Notes: generated by a model not told the origin, from the letters alone. Shown: positions 1 through 6,240, numbered from the stretch's first letter. The stretch is DNA of 11,977 nt from Hyphochytrium catenoides (GCA_900088475.1 FLMG01004149.1:1-11977), one strand, 5' to 3'. Numbers and translations are program-made.

Positions 1-1269
1 TCGGAGGGAAGAGTCACCCTTTCGTGTTGCAGCTCTCGCGCAGTCAATCTCTGCATCCTTGAGTTGGCTTGTCAATCTTGGGACTGTCGAGCTAGCGAGG
101 AGGGCTTCAGACCTTGTTAATAAGCGGAGACAAAGTGACTTCGCTTGTTGGTACTGTTCACCTGGAGATCCTCCAGCTGTTGACAAGAGGCAATGGCTTC
201 ACACCTTGGTGTTAGGGCCAGTGTCAATGGCTCTGTGTTGGTTGTACTGCTGGCTGCCAAATGTTTGTGCTTTGTTTTGTTCTGCTTTTGGTTCCCCGAT
301 GGGAAAATGGAAAGTGAAGTCTGACTGCCGAGGCGGCGCAAGTGAACAGGAGGCATGCTTTCAAAGTGCGACGTTTCCGCATCCCTTTCCATTCGCTTGC
401 AAAGGAGAGAGAGGAGAGAGAGACCAGAAGAGATTAGGCAAAGATGGTTTGGAAAGACGGGTAGACATAGCGAGACTATAGAGAAAGAGACAGAGAGGTA
501 GGGCACTAACGGTAGTGAGCAGTACTGCTTGGGCCTTGGTGATTCCTGTGGAGGTCCCTTCTTGCAGTCGTAGTAAGAACCTTAAGCCAAGTGGGCTCAC
601 CAAGCTGCTTCACAGATGCGACGCTTCCTGAGAGACAATAATAATGCTAGTGACGAGGGCTGTGGAAAGCAGAGAAAGATGCCATTTCGTTGCCGAATTC
701 CCTCTCCTGCTCGCTCCGTTCATTGCCTTCCAATCTTCTCGCTTCTCCCAGTAGTACTACTTGGAATAACAGCAAGCAAGGGGGGCTTAGTGTTACCTAC
801 CGACCACGGTAAGTGTATGCTTTCCTGGCAGCCCTTGATGATGACTAGGAAAGGAATCCCACAGAGAAAGATTCGGATACGCAAAGGGAGGTATGGAAGG
901 ATGAATCTTGGTCGCTAGGTAGCATGATGTAGAGCTGTAGGAACGGTAGTGGTGGACGTAGTAGTAACAGTAATAAAGAGTTGTCTGGCACGTAAGCGTA
1001 CCGAGACGCTCTGATAGCTCGCTCTCAGGATGCTAGTAATAGGCGCGGGCAGATCAGTCGGTGCTGCAACGGCCATCGGTTGGAGATATATCTGCTTTGC
1101 CCGGCTGCGATCCAAGAATTCTAGAAAACACGAGGTGAGAGATAGAGAAACCGACCATAAACGGAGACAGAGGTGGAGCGAGGGAAGTCGCCCGTCACAA
1201 GTTCCCTGAGAGATGTAGACGCCTTTGATAATAGCGGCAGTTGAAGTATACCAAACAGACAGAGTGACT
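1..1269. other. Unassigned sequence, no supported gene
   Basis: I see no recognisable gene here. Open frames exist on both strands (for example codons 59-481 on plus and 915-1541 on minus), but none has a recognisable domain, and the longer minus one runs into the serine/leucine low-complexity product of the downstream GA repeat. A strong 5' splice-like GGTAAGT lies at 808-814 with a CAG only about 20 bases later, too short for an ordinary intron. The sequence is of mixed composition with no internal repeat that I could find. Noncoding DNA or part of an unrecognised multi-exon gene are both possible. Confidence 0.5.
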
Positions 1270-1328
1270 ACGCTACGAGCGAGAGAGAGTGGCGAGACAG
1301 GCGCAGAGCTAAAGCGATGGCACACGGG

Positions 1329-1394
<66 letters not shown>

Positions 1395-1545
1395 GAGAGA
1401 GAGAGTGGAGAAAGGACGACGGAGAACAAGACAAGCGGAGGAGGAGAGAGAAGATACAACTAGGGAGATTGGAGGTGTACAAAGAACAGACAGACAGACA
1501 GACCGAGAGAAAGAGGAGAGAGAGAAAGGAGAGGAGAGCATGTAT
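1270..1545. repeat. Purine-rich block with (GA)n microsatellite
   Basis: The plus strand is almost entirely A and G here. The core is an uninterrupted GA dinucleotide run at about 1333-1391 (around 59 bases), followed after one T by a second short GA run to about 1405. A tetranucleotide run of ACAG lies at 1486-1503. GA/TC mirror repeats of this length can adopt triplex structures and are slippage-prone. The open frames across it on both strands (Arg-Glu repeats on plus, Ser-Leu repeats on minus) are by-products of the dinucleotide repeat and are not called as genes. Confidence 0.95.
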
Positions 1546-1568
1546 TAAGATCTTGTCTGTCTTCGCCG

Positions 1569-1603
1569 TCCCTTCCTCCCTCCTCCTTCCCCTCCTTCTC
1601 CCT
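1569..1603. repeat. Pure pyrimidine tract
   Basis: Thirty-five consecutive C/T bases on the plus strand, about 25 bases after the purine-rich block ends. The plus strand thus switches from nearly all purine to all pyrimidine. The two tracts could pair partially as an intrastrand stem, or the pyrimidine tract could act as a splice-site polypyrimidine stretch, but no convincing exon follows. Confidence 0.8.
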
Positions 1604-1753
1604 GCTCTCTTAACCCCATCCCGCACTGGACTAACAACGACGACGAACAGGAACAGATCCACAGCCCTGCTGTACTGTTTTACAGAACCGGCGCCGCACA
1701 GACTGTCGCCCGGGAGTAATAATACCGTTGTATAGAGGTAGGTGTAGACCCTT

Positions 1754-1773
1754 GGGGACTAGTAATAGTCCCC
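1754..1773. repeat. Perfect 8-bp inverted repeat, 4-base loop
   Basis: GGGGACTA (1754-1761) and TAGTCCCC (1766-1773) are perfect reverse complements separated by GTAA. The stem has five G-C and three A-T pairs. It lies 68 bases before the start of repeat A1 and is not followed by a T run, so it does not look like a simple terminator. A second fold follows immediately. Confidence 0.8.
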
Positions 1774-1777
1774 TATA

Positions 1778-1807
1778 GCGGGAAGGCTTTACCTACCCGC
1801 CCTTCCC
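1778..1807. repeat. Two mutually exclusive hairpins
   Basis: GGGAAGG (1780-1786) is perfectly complementary to CCTTCCC (1801-1807). The overlapping GCGGG (1778-1782) can instead pair with CCCGC (1796-1800). The two stems share bases, so only one can form at a time. With the hairpin just upstream this makes a small structured patch next to the left edge of the tandem duplication. Confidence 0.6.
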
Positions 1808-1849
1808 TCACCTTGTCTTATACACTAAGCCCTTCGCCTGTCACAGCTC

Positions 1850-1883
1850 ACCCACCCATCTGTGCTGGAAGCAGGGGGTGGGT
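1850..1883. repeat. Conserved inverted repeat at left end of A1
   Basis: ACCCACCC (1850-1857) and GGGTGGGT (1876-1883) form a perfect 8-bp stem with an 18-base loop. The equivalent pair is intact in copy A2 at 3888-3895 and 3914-3921. The element CCCACCCATC recurs about 100 bases further on in both copies and could compete for the same partner. Confidence 0.6.
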
Positions 1884-1968
1884 AGGTGTAGATCAAGTAA
1901 CAGTTCTGGTAGAGACGGCAGTACCATATATTTCCTTGACTTGTCATGCCCAGTCTCCCACCCATCCA

Positions 1969-2202
1969 TCAGCCCTGAGTGTTGTAGCAGAGAAGGAGCG
2001 CGGAGGAGGAGAGGGCGGCGGGCAGAAGGAGGAGGAGGAGGAGGAGGACGGCTCTTCTGTGTCTAATAACTCGCACCCTGGAGCTGGAAAAAAATCTCTT
2101 TAACTTGTTGACGGTCCAGGGGATCAAAGAGCTGTTTTTATATGATGGAGATGCCAAGGCTTTCGGCTCCTGCTTGATGTTGCCACCAGGAGCGGTGCGC
2201 AT
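1969..2202 (-). CDS. Candidate small ORF in repeat A1 (77 aa), unknown
   Basis: A minus-strand ATG-to-TGA frame of 77 codons. I do not recognise it. It begins MRTAPGGNIKQEP, continues through a polar stretch, then a basic RVIRHRRA patch, and ends in a leucine- and alanine-rich hydrophobic tail (about residues 52-70) resembling a membrane segment; the poly-Leu part is the antisense of the GGA trinucleotide run. Repeat A2 carries the same ORF (4008-4232) with identical first 31 residues, the same stop and a frame restored by two compensating single-base indels in the middle. The only difference in the N-terminal codons is a synonymous TAT/TAC. It could equally be a chance frame in a noncoding repeat. 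No promoter was identified. Confidence 0.2.
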   Translation of the reverse strand: MRTAPGGNIKQEPKALASPSYKNSSLIPWTVNKLKRFFSSSRVRVIRHRRAVLLLLLLLLPAALSSSALLLCYNTQG

Positions 2203-2660
2203 GAGTCACTTTCGGCATCACTGCATGCTTGTATGGCACTGACGATGTTGATCATGGCGATGGCGATCTGCACAAGTCAATCTCTTGTTTGTTGGAGCTG
2301 TATAACTAGTACTTATATGGTAAAGGTGAGGAAGGGAAAGTACAGGAGATAGAGTGTAGCATTATGTCGCACATGGCTTTCGTATTAGATTGTAGCTGTG
2401 CTAGAGGAAAAGACAGCAATGGCAGAGGAAACTTGCGTGGTGGCCTGGGTTCCTAGGACGTACCCCTGACGTTCTGCTCTGTCTTCCTTCTTTACTGTTT
2501 GACTGGGTTGATATGCGGCGGCCGCGGCGGCAATTGATGGGTTAATGTCAAGTCTATATACCGTTACAGTCAATGCTTAAGAAAGGAGATTTTTGATACC
2601 CAGTGGTCCTAGCCTCTGCCCGCCATCTGATGCACACAGACGCTAGTAATCCCAAACGGA

Positions 2661-3210
2661 TAATTGCGTATTGTCTTTGTCTCACGTATCGTGACATGTT
2701 ACTGAGCGTAATCGGCATTGATAAGCGGGAGCTTGTTGGAGGAGACATTAATAATCAGTCTACATTAGAGCGCAAAGAAAGCCGCCTCTCATAAGCTGGG
2801 ATCGGCAGCCGTTTACAACTATTTCCTACTCCTCTTTTGCCATCCAACAAAGACTTCATTGGCTTGATACTAGTGATGTTGAGAGACGTCTCACACGTTC
2901 AGGTAGCCTCCAACAAGCTTCCCGGCCCTGCTGTCTCTCCCTCAAATCTATTCGGAGGTGCCACTATCCTCAGTGCTGAAGTCTATAAGATCGATCTGGG
3001 ATAAGCCATCCAGCCGTATCACCTTCAGCAGCAGGATGGCAGATACTGATGATGGTCAGGAGTTAAGACAAAGAGGTGTAATACCAAGCACCAAGGTCTT
3101 AATGCAGCGGTTGAGACTCTCTCTAAGGAGAGATAGAGATAGGGAACACTGCGGAGCATGGAAACTAAGTGGAGAGGGTATATTAGCCTTGTTGGACACT
3201 ATTGAGTGAC
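2661..3210. other. Segment U, present only in the first duplication unit
   Basis: Between A1 and B1 lie about 550 bp that have no counterpart between A2 and B2, where the A2 end (…AACGGA) is fused directly to the B2 start. U has no visible terminal inverted or direct repeats, so a deletion from the second unit is a slightly simpler reading than insertion into the first; direction is inference. It contains one small protein-like frame (3036-3209). Confidence 0.75.
3036..3209 (+). CDS. Candidate small ORF in segment U (57 aa), unknown
   Basis: An ATG-started frame of 57 codons ending in TGA; the frame is open upstream of the ATG to about 2958. The product is unrecognised. Its composition is balanced and charged (MADTDDGQELRQRG at the start, an arginine-rich RLRLSLRRDRDRE stretch in the middle, ending GILALLDTIE), unlike the low-complexity frames nearby. 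The ATG follows CAGCAGCAG-type sequence that could serve as a splice acceptor, so it might be an exon. The whole ORF lies inside the segment absent from the second duplication unit. A frame of this length is well within chance expectation. Confidence 0.15.
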   Translation: MADTDDGQELRQRGVIPSTKVLMQRLRLSLRRDRDREHCGAWKLSGEGILALLDTIE

Positions 3211-3878
3211 AGACTGCACTGCCTCTCCCTCTGAGTGAATCAAAGGGAAGGAGGACTATGTCTCTTAGGCGAAGATATGCCATTCCTCACTCCTCACTCT
3301 TGCGTCAAAGGGCCCATTGAGCGTGTAAATCCAGATCCAAGTACTACCAGCATGTAAGGCCAAGTACAGGGAATGATCACTTCCTCTGACTTTCATAGAG
3401 TATCATAAACGTGGCAGTAACAAACGACACATAACAGCGGCGTACGGGAGTGTAAAACGGTTGTACTGGCCTCCCCGTCTGTCTCTCTCTGCGCTCCCTT
3501 CCTCTCTCTCTTATGTGTCGCTTACAACTACAGCATCCCCCATCACCAGTCGGTGCTTTAAGCAGTATCACACTCTGCTTTCCTCAAGCCGCATTCTCCA
3601 CCCATTAAAGACCCACTAGTAGTAGAGAGATAGCTCCCGTCGCTGCCCAGAGGATATATCTATTTTCTTCAGGGTTGCTCTCTTCTGTGCCCGAGGGACC
3701 TTCCACCTACACATCCCAACGCTCTTCTTTACACAGCTGTACACGCCACCGTACCACGACCACACCATCAGCTCCCCGTGACCCTTCGCTCTTGCAGCTC
3801 GCTTAACAAACCTATGGCAAACTGTCCCCAATGGACAAGGGCATGCAGGGTTTATAAGCGCTATCTACCCTCGAACTC
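3211..3878. repeat. Repeat B, copy 1
   Basis: About 670 bp matching 4694-5350 and, from about 3421 onward, 8469-8917. It contains a pyrimidine-rich tract (about 3469-3509) followed by a CAG, a moderately diverged middle, and a strongly conserved right end with the CCAAT dyad and TTTATAA box. This copy has three in-frame TAG triplets near 3617 and several indels that break the ORF seen in B2 and B3. Its right edge abuts repeat A2 instead of segment C. Confidence 0.9.
3823..3857 (+). promoter_or_regulatory. Promoter-like CCAAT dyad and TATA box, B1 copy
   Basis: TGTCC (3823-3827), CCAAT (3828-3832) and GGACA (3833-3837) form a dyad with CCAAT at its centre, followed by TTTATAA at 3851-3857. 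The arrangement is the same as in B2 and B3, but about 20 bases downstream the sequence switches to repeat A2, so the structured segment found after the other two copies is missing here. If active, it would transcribe into A2. Confidence 0.35.
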
Positions 3879-4693
3879 TCACAGCTCACCCACCCATCTG
3901 TGCTGGAAGCAGGGGGTGGGTAGGTGTAGATCAAGTAATAGTCCTGGCAGGGATGGCATTATCATATCTCTTCCTTGACTTGTCATGCTCAGTCTTTCAC
4001 CCATCCATCAGCCCTGAGTGTCGTAGCAGAGAAGAAGCGCGGAGGAGGAGAGGGCGGCGGGCAGAAGGAGGAGGAGGAAGGCTCTTCTGTGTCTAATAAC
4101 TCGCACCTGGAGCTGGAGACAGATCTCTTTGACTTGTTTGACGGTCCAGGGGATCAAAGAGCTGTTTTTGTATGATGGAGATGCCAAGGCTTTCGGCTCC
4201 TGCTTGATGTTGCCACCAGGAGCGGTGCGCATGGGTCATGTCACCTTCGGCATCACTGCTTGGTTGTAGGGCCCTGATGATGGTCAGGGCGTTGGCGATC
4301 TGCACAAGTCGATCTCTTGTTTGTTGGAGCTGTATAACTAGTACTTATATGGTAAGGGTGAGGAAGGGAAAGTACAGGAGATAGAGTGTAGCATTAGCTC
4401 GCGCATGGCCTTCGTATTAGATTTTAGCTGTGCTAGAGGAACAAACAAGAATGGCAGGAAAACTTGCGTGGCCGCATCATGGGTTCTTAGGACGTACCCC
4501 TGGCGTTCTGCTCTGCTACTTCCTTTAGTGTTCGACTCGCTTGATATGCGGTGGCCACAGCAACTGATGTGTTAATGTCAAGTCTATACACCTTTACAGT
4601 CAATGCTTAAGAAAGGAGAACTTTGATACCCAGTGGTCCTAGACTCTGCCCGCCCCTTGATGCTACACAGACGCTACTAGTGATCCAAAACGG
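3879..4693. repeat. Repeat A, copy 2
   Basis: Second, adjacent copy of repeat A. Compared with A1 it has a shorter GGA run (about 4067-4080), lacks the CpG-rich patch, and carries scattered substitutions. The tract 4141-4233 matches 2111-2203 with a single difference. The left junction with B1 falls inside a CTCACAG sequence that resembles the CTCAACAAGTCACAG found at the B/C junctions. The right end is joined directly to B2. Confidence 0.9.
4008..4232 (-). CDS. Candidate small ORF in repeat A2 (74 aa), unknown
   Basis: Homologue of the minus-strand ORF in A1, with the same ATG and same TGA. Residues 1-31 are identical. Residues 32-45 differ because one base is gained near 4138 and one lost near 4107 relative to A1, which puts this stretch in another frame before the two ORFs rejoin at VRVIRHRRA. 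The hydrophobic tail is three leucines shorter because the GGA run is shorter. Differences in the C-terminal part include a synonymous CTC/CTT, an N/D and a V/F change. The maintained frame is suggestive, but with only two copies chance is not excluded. Confidence 0.2.
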   Translation of the reverse strand: MRTAPGGNIKQEPKALASPSYKNSSLIPWTVKQVKEICLQLQVRVIRHRRAFLLLLLPAALSSSALLLCYDTQG

Positions 4694-5350
4694 ACTACAC
4701 TGCCTCGGCCCTCTGAGTGAATCAAAGCGAAGGAGGACTATGTCTCTTAGGCGAAGATATGCCATTCCGTACTCCTCACTCTTGCTTCAAAGCGCCTATT
4801 GAGCGTGTAAATCCAGATCCAAGTACTACCAGCATGGAAGGCCAAGTCCAGGGAATTGATCACTTCCCCTCCTTTCATAGAGTATCATAAACGTGTCAGT
4901 AACAAACGACACATAACAGCGGCGCACGGGACTGTAAAACGGTTGTACTGGCCTCCCCGTCTGTCTCTCTCTGCGCTCCCTTCCTCTCTCTCTTATGTGT
5001 TGCTTACTACTACAGCATCCCCCATCACCAGTCGGCGCTTTAAGCAACATCACACTCTGCTTTCCTCAAGCCGCATTCTCCACCCATTAAAGACCCACGA
5101 GAAAGATAGCTCCCGTCGTGCACAGAGGGTACAACTATGATCTTCAGGGATGCTCTCTGTGCCCAAGCAACCCTTCCGCCTACACATCTCAACGCTCTTC
5201 TTTACACAGCGGTAAACGCCACCATACCACGACCACACCATCAGCTCCCGGTGACCCTTCGCTCTTGCAGCTCGCTTAACAAACCTATGGCAAACTGTCC
5301 CCAATGGACAAGGGCATGCAGGGTTTATAAGCCCTATCTACCCTCGAACT
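4694..5350. repeat. Repeat B, copy 2
   Basis: About 657 bp matching B1 from its left end, and B3 from about 4910. Divergence from B3 by eye is about 5% in the left and middle parts, falling to about 1% from 5230 onward. It runs directly into segment C1, as B3 runs into C2, so the B-C order is probably the original one and the B1-A2 junction is secondary. Confidence 0.9.
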
Positions 5351-5478
5351 CTCAACAAGTCACAGCAGTAGTGACGGCGGTAAAGTGTCCACTTGGTGCA
5401 TGTCCGCGATCTTGGAGTGAGAGATCAAGACGCAGGAGGACCAAGACTTTCCGCTCTCTTTTTTTCCTCCTTTTTTGA
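5137..5478 (+). CDS. ORF conserved in B2/C1 (113 aa), doubtful coding
   Basis: ATG-to-TGA frame with a homologue at 8701-9045 using the equivalent ATG and stop. The product is unrecognised: it begins MIFRDALCAQATLPP, has an RSRRRRTK patch near the C-terminus, and ends in a phenylalanine/leucine tail encoded by T runs. Between the two copies the frame is kept, the only indel being three bases. However, of six substitutions five change the amino acid (I/V, L/P, N/H, I/M, K/E) and one is synonymous (TAC/TAT), which does not look like selection on a protein. The frame also crosses the promoter-like elements and the candidate structured RNA, which I consider the better explanation for conservation. 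Confidence 0.2.
   Translation: MIFRDALCAQATLPPTHLNALLYTAVNATIPRPHHQLPVTLRSCSSLNKPMANCPQWTRACRVYKPYLPSNSQQVTAVVTAVKCPLGACPRSWSERSRRRRTKTFRSLFFLLF
5296..5330 (+). promoter_or_regulatory. Promoter-like CCAAT dyad and TATA box, B2 copy
   Basis: TGTCC (5296-5300), CCAAT (5301-5305) and GGACA (5306-5310) make a perfect dyad around a CCAAT pentamer. TTTATAA follows at 5324-5330. Measured 25-30 bases from the TATA box, transcription would begin around 5351-5356, just before the first hairpin of the candidate RNA. The tract is kept in all three B copies with a handful of changes, while sequence to the left diverges more. CCAAT and TATA elements are established eukaryotic promoter signals; use here is inferred. 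Confidence 0.4.
5351..5465 (+). ncRNA. Candidate structured small RNA, copy 1
   Basis: About 115 bases between a TATA box and a seven-T run. Hairpin 1: GTCAC (5359-5363) with GTGAC (5371-5375), 7-base loop. Hairpin 2 is longer: AAAGT (5382-5386) with ACTTT (5446-5450), CTTGGT (5392-5397) with ACCAAG (5440-5445), GTC (5402-5404) with GAC (5429-5431), and GATCT (5408-5412) with AGATC (5422-5426), separated by internal loops. T runs at 5459-5465, 5471-5476 and 5481-5486 resemble RNA polymerase III terminators. The second copy (8918-9032) is identical except for one A-to-G change in the basal stem, which turns an A-U pair into G-U and so preserves pairing. It does not match U1, U2, U4, U5, U6, 5S, tRNA or SRP RNA motifs that I know. 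Expression is unproven. Confidence 0.35.
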
Positions 5479-5486
5479 GCTTTTTT
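5459..5486 (+). terminator. Clustered T runs, possible Pol III-type terminator
   Basis: Three T runs of 7, 6 and 6 bases (5459-5465, 5471-5476, 5481-5486) follow the long hairpin within 30 bases. RNA polymerase III terminates at runs of four or more T on the non-template strand. The cluster is kept at 9026-9032, 9038-9043 and 9048-9052 in the second copy. Confidence 0.35.
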
Positions 5487-5763
5487 ACTCCATGAATCTT
5501 CAAGTCCGCTTGCGCATTGTTGTCGGCACGGTCTTATCTCTCTGCTCGGGTCCTTACGACCAATGATGATCAGCTCAGTGGGTCGTAATGTGCACTCTGT
5601 GATGCAGTCAGTCCGCTCATTTATGCGTGATTTGCCTTGGCTAGCTGACATAGAATTAGTAGAAAATGCAAAGGTGAACTAAGAGATCAAATAGAAGGAC
5701 TTTTTTAGAGAATATAAAGCTGAACAACGCCTTAAGAAATTGCGTTTATGCTTACTTAAGCGC

Positions 5764-6000
5764 TCTGTAATGTGGCTGCGTACCTTCGGCGGCTATCTTC
5801 CATTCGCGCTTACGCAAAAAGCTCTGACAACAGGCACGTCGTCGTAGTAGCTGTTTTTTGCCTTCGGCTAGATGTGTGGTGCCATAAAAACAAGATGAAG
5901 CTGCTGACAGGAGGATTAGTGCTGGTTGAGTTATGGTGAGCAATCGCCATGCATCACTAGCCGGCCGGCCATCCAGCGCAGCAGCAATTCAGCTTTACAG
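5764..6000. repeat. Tandem repeat D, unit 1
   Basis: 237 bp directly followed by a related 240-bp unit; both begin TCTGTAATGT and end with a TTTACAG. A partial third relative lies at 9332-9413. On the minus strand this unit holds an open frame (down to a TAA at 5752-5754) related to the D2 ORF, with ALILLSA and an ACCQSFLRK motif, but no in-frame ATG: the segment before it is shorter than in D2 by 13 bases, so its ATG is out of frame. I therefore treat the D1 frame as broken or noncoding. A GCCGGCCGGCC duplication at about 5960-5970 is specific to this unit. Confidence 0.85.
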
Positions 6001-6240
6001 TCTGTAATGTAGCTATGTATCATTGGCTATCTTCCCGTCGTGCTTACGGAGAAAGCATTGACAATAGGCAGGGAGCTCGCTGCTTTGCCTTCCGCTAGCC
6101 TTGGTGCCATAACAACGAGATGAGGCTGACAGAAGGGCTGACAGAAGGATTAGTGCTAGAGTTATGGTGAGCCATCTTTTCGCTACCCATGCATACATCA
6201 CTAACCGGCCATCCTGCGCTGCAGCATTTCAGTTTTACAG
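6001..6240. repeat. Tandem repeat D, unit 2
   Basis: 240 bp aligned to unit 1 with many substitutions. Relative to D1, all length differences in the central ~180 bp are multiples of three bases, including an imperfect internal duplication of about 12 bases (GGCTGACAGAAG). It contains the intact minus-strand ORF at 6013-6198. Confidence 0.85.
6013..6198 (-). CDS. Candidate small secreted-type peptide (61 aa), unknown
   Basis: Minus-strand ATG-to-TAG frame. The N-terminus looks like a signal peptide: a basic start (residues 1-8, ending AKR), a hydrophobic core LTITLALILLSALLSA (about 10-25), then small residues where cleavage could occur. The short remainder carries Cys29, Cys46 and Cys48 and the motif YCQCFLRKHDGKIA. 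Related frames exist on the minus strand of D1 (ACCQSFLRKREWKIA) and D3 (ACCESFLRKHDDGKIA), the latter with an unrelated N-terminus. Indels between units are multiples of three in the body, yet trinucleotide slippage could give the same result, and D1 lacks a usable ATG. No family is recognised; it could be an exon, a peptide gene or a chance frame. Confidence 0.22.
   Translation of the reverse strand: MYAWVAKRWLTITLALILLSALLSASSRCYGTKASGRQSSELPAYCQCFLRKHDGKIANDT

Larger units (their letters stand above)
1841..2660. repeat. Repeat A, copy 1
   Basis: About 820 bp that align end to end with 3879-4693, with scattered substitutions and small indels. Landmarks shared by both copies: an inverted repeat (ACCCACCC and GGGTGGGT) near the left end, a GGA trinucleotide run (2028-2048, longer here than in copy 2), a nearly invariant 93-bp tract (2111-2203), and a right-hand motif with CCTAGCCTCTGCCCGCC. 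This copy has a CpG-rich GCGGCGGCCGCGG patch near 2515-2530 that the other copies lack. No terminal inverted repeats or target-site duplications were found, so it is not assigned to a transposon class. Confidence 0.9.
5351..5763. repeat. Segment C, copy 1
   Basis: Aligns with 8918-9331. Identity is almost complete over the first ~155 bases (to about 5505), then drops abruptly, with many substitutions and indels, though colinear blocks such as GCTCGGGTCCT, TTTATGCGTGAT and ATAAAGCTGAACA keep the alignment secure. It flows into D1 without a break, as C2 does into D3. A short frame MNLQVRLRIVV starts at 5492 and has a diverged counterpart in C2, but it is only 24 codons and is not called. Confidence 0.85.

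Noticed and set aside
59-481. 140-codon plus-strand frame near the left end
   Set aside because: No recognisable motif, an overlapping minus-strand frame of similar length, no repeat copy to test conservation, and a non-ATG start. Left unassigned.
809-831. GTAAGT…CAG as a 23-base mini-intron
   Set aside because: The donor is strong but introns this short are exceptional, and neither flanking exon gives a convincing protein.
915-1548. Long overlapping ORFs on both strands with Ser-Leu or Arg-Glu repeats
   Set aside because: They are produced by the (GA)n repeat, which has no stop codon in any frame on either strand; no domain lies outside the repeat.
1841-5350. LTR retrotransposon or DNA transposon with the A repeats as LTRs
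   Set aside because: No TG…CA termini, target-site duplications, primer-binding site, reverse transcriptase or transposase motif was found. A-to-A spacing is better explained by tandem duplication.
5340-5360. tRNA T-loop on the minus strand (GAGAGTTCGAGGG)
   Set aside because: The flanking bases do not form a T stem and no anticodon arm or acceptor pairing is present.
5351-5465. Identification of the candidate RNA as a known snRNA, 5S, SRP RNA or H/ACA snoRNA
   Set aside because: None of the diagnostic motifs I know for these classes is present, including ACA near the 3' end and an H box between the hairpins.
5492-5566. Short frame MNLQVRLRIVV after the T runs in C1, with a relative in C2
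   Set aside because: Only 24 codons in C1, with several replacement changes and a different stop in C2; identity fades at the same rate as neighbouring DNA.
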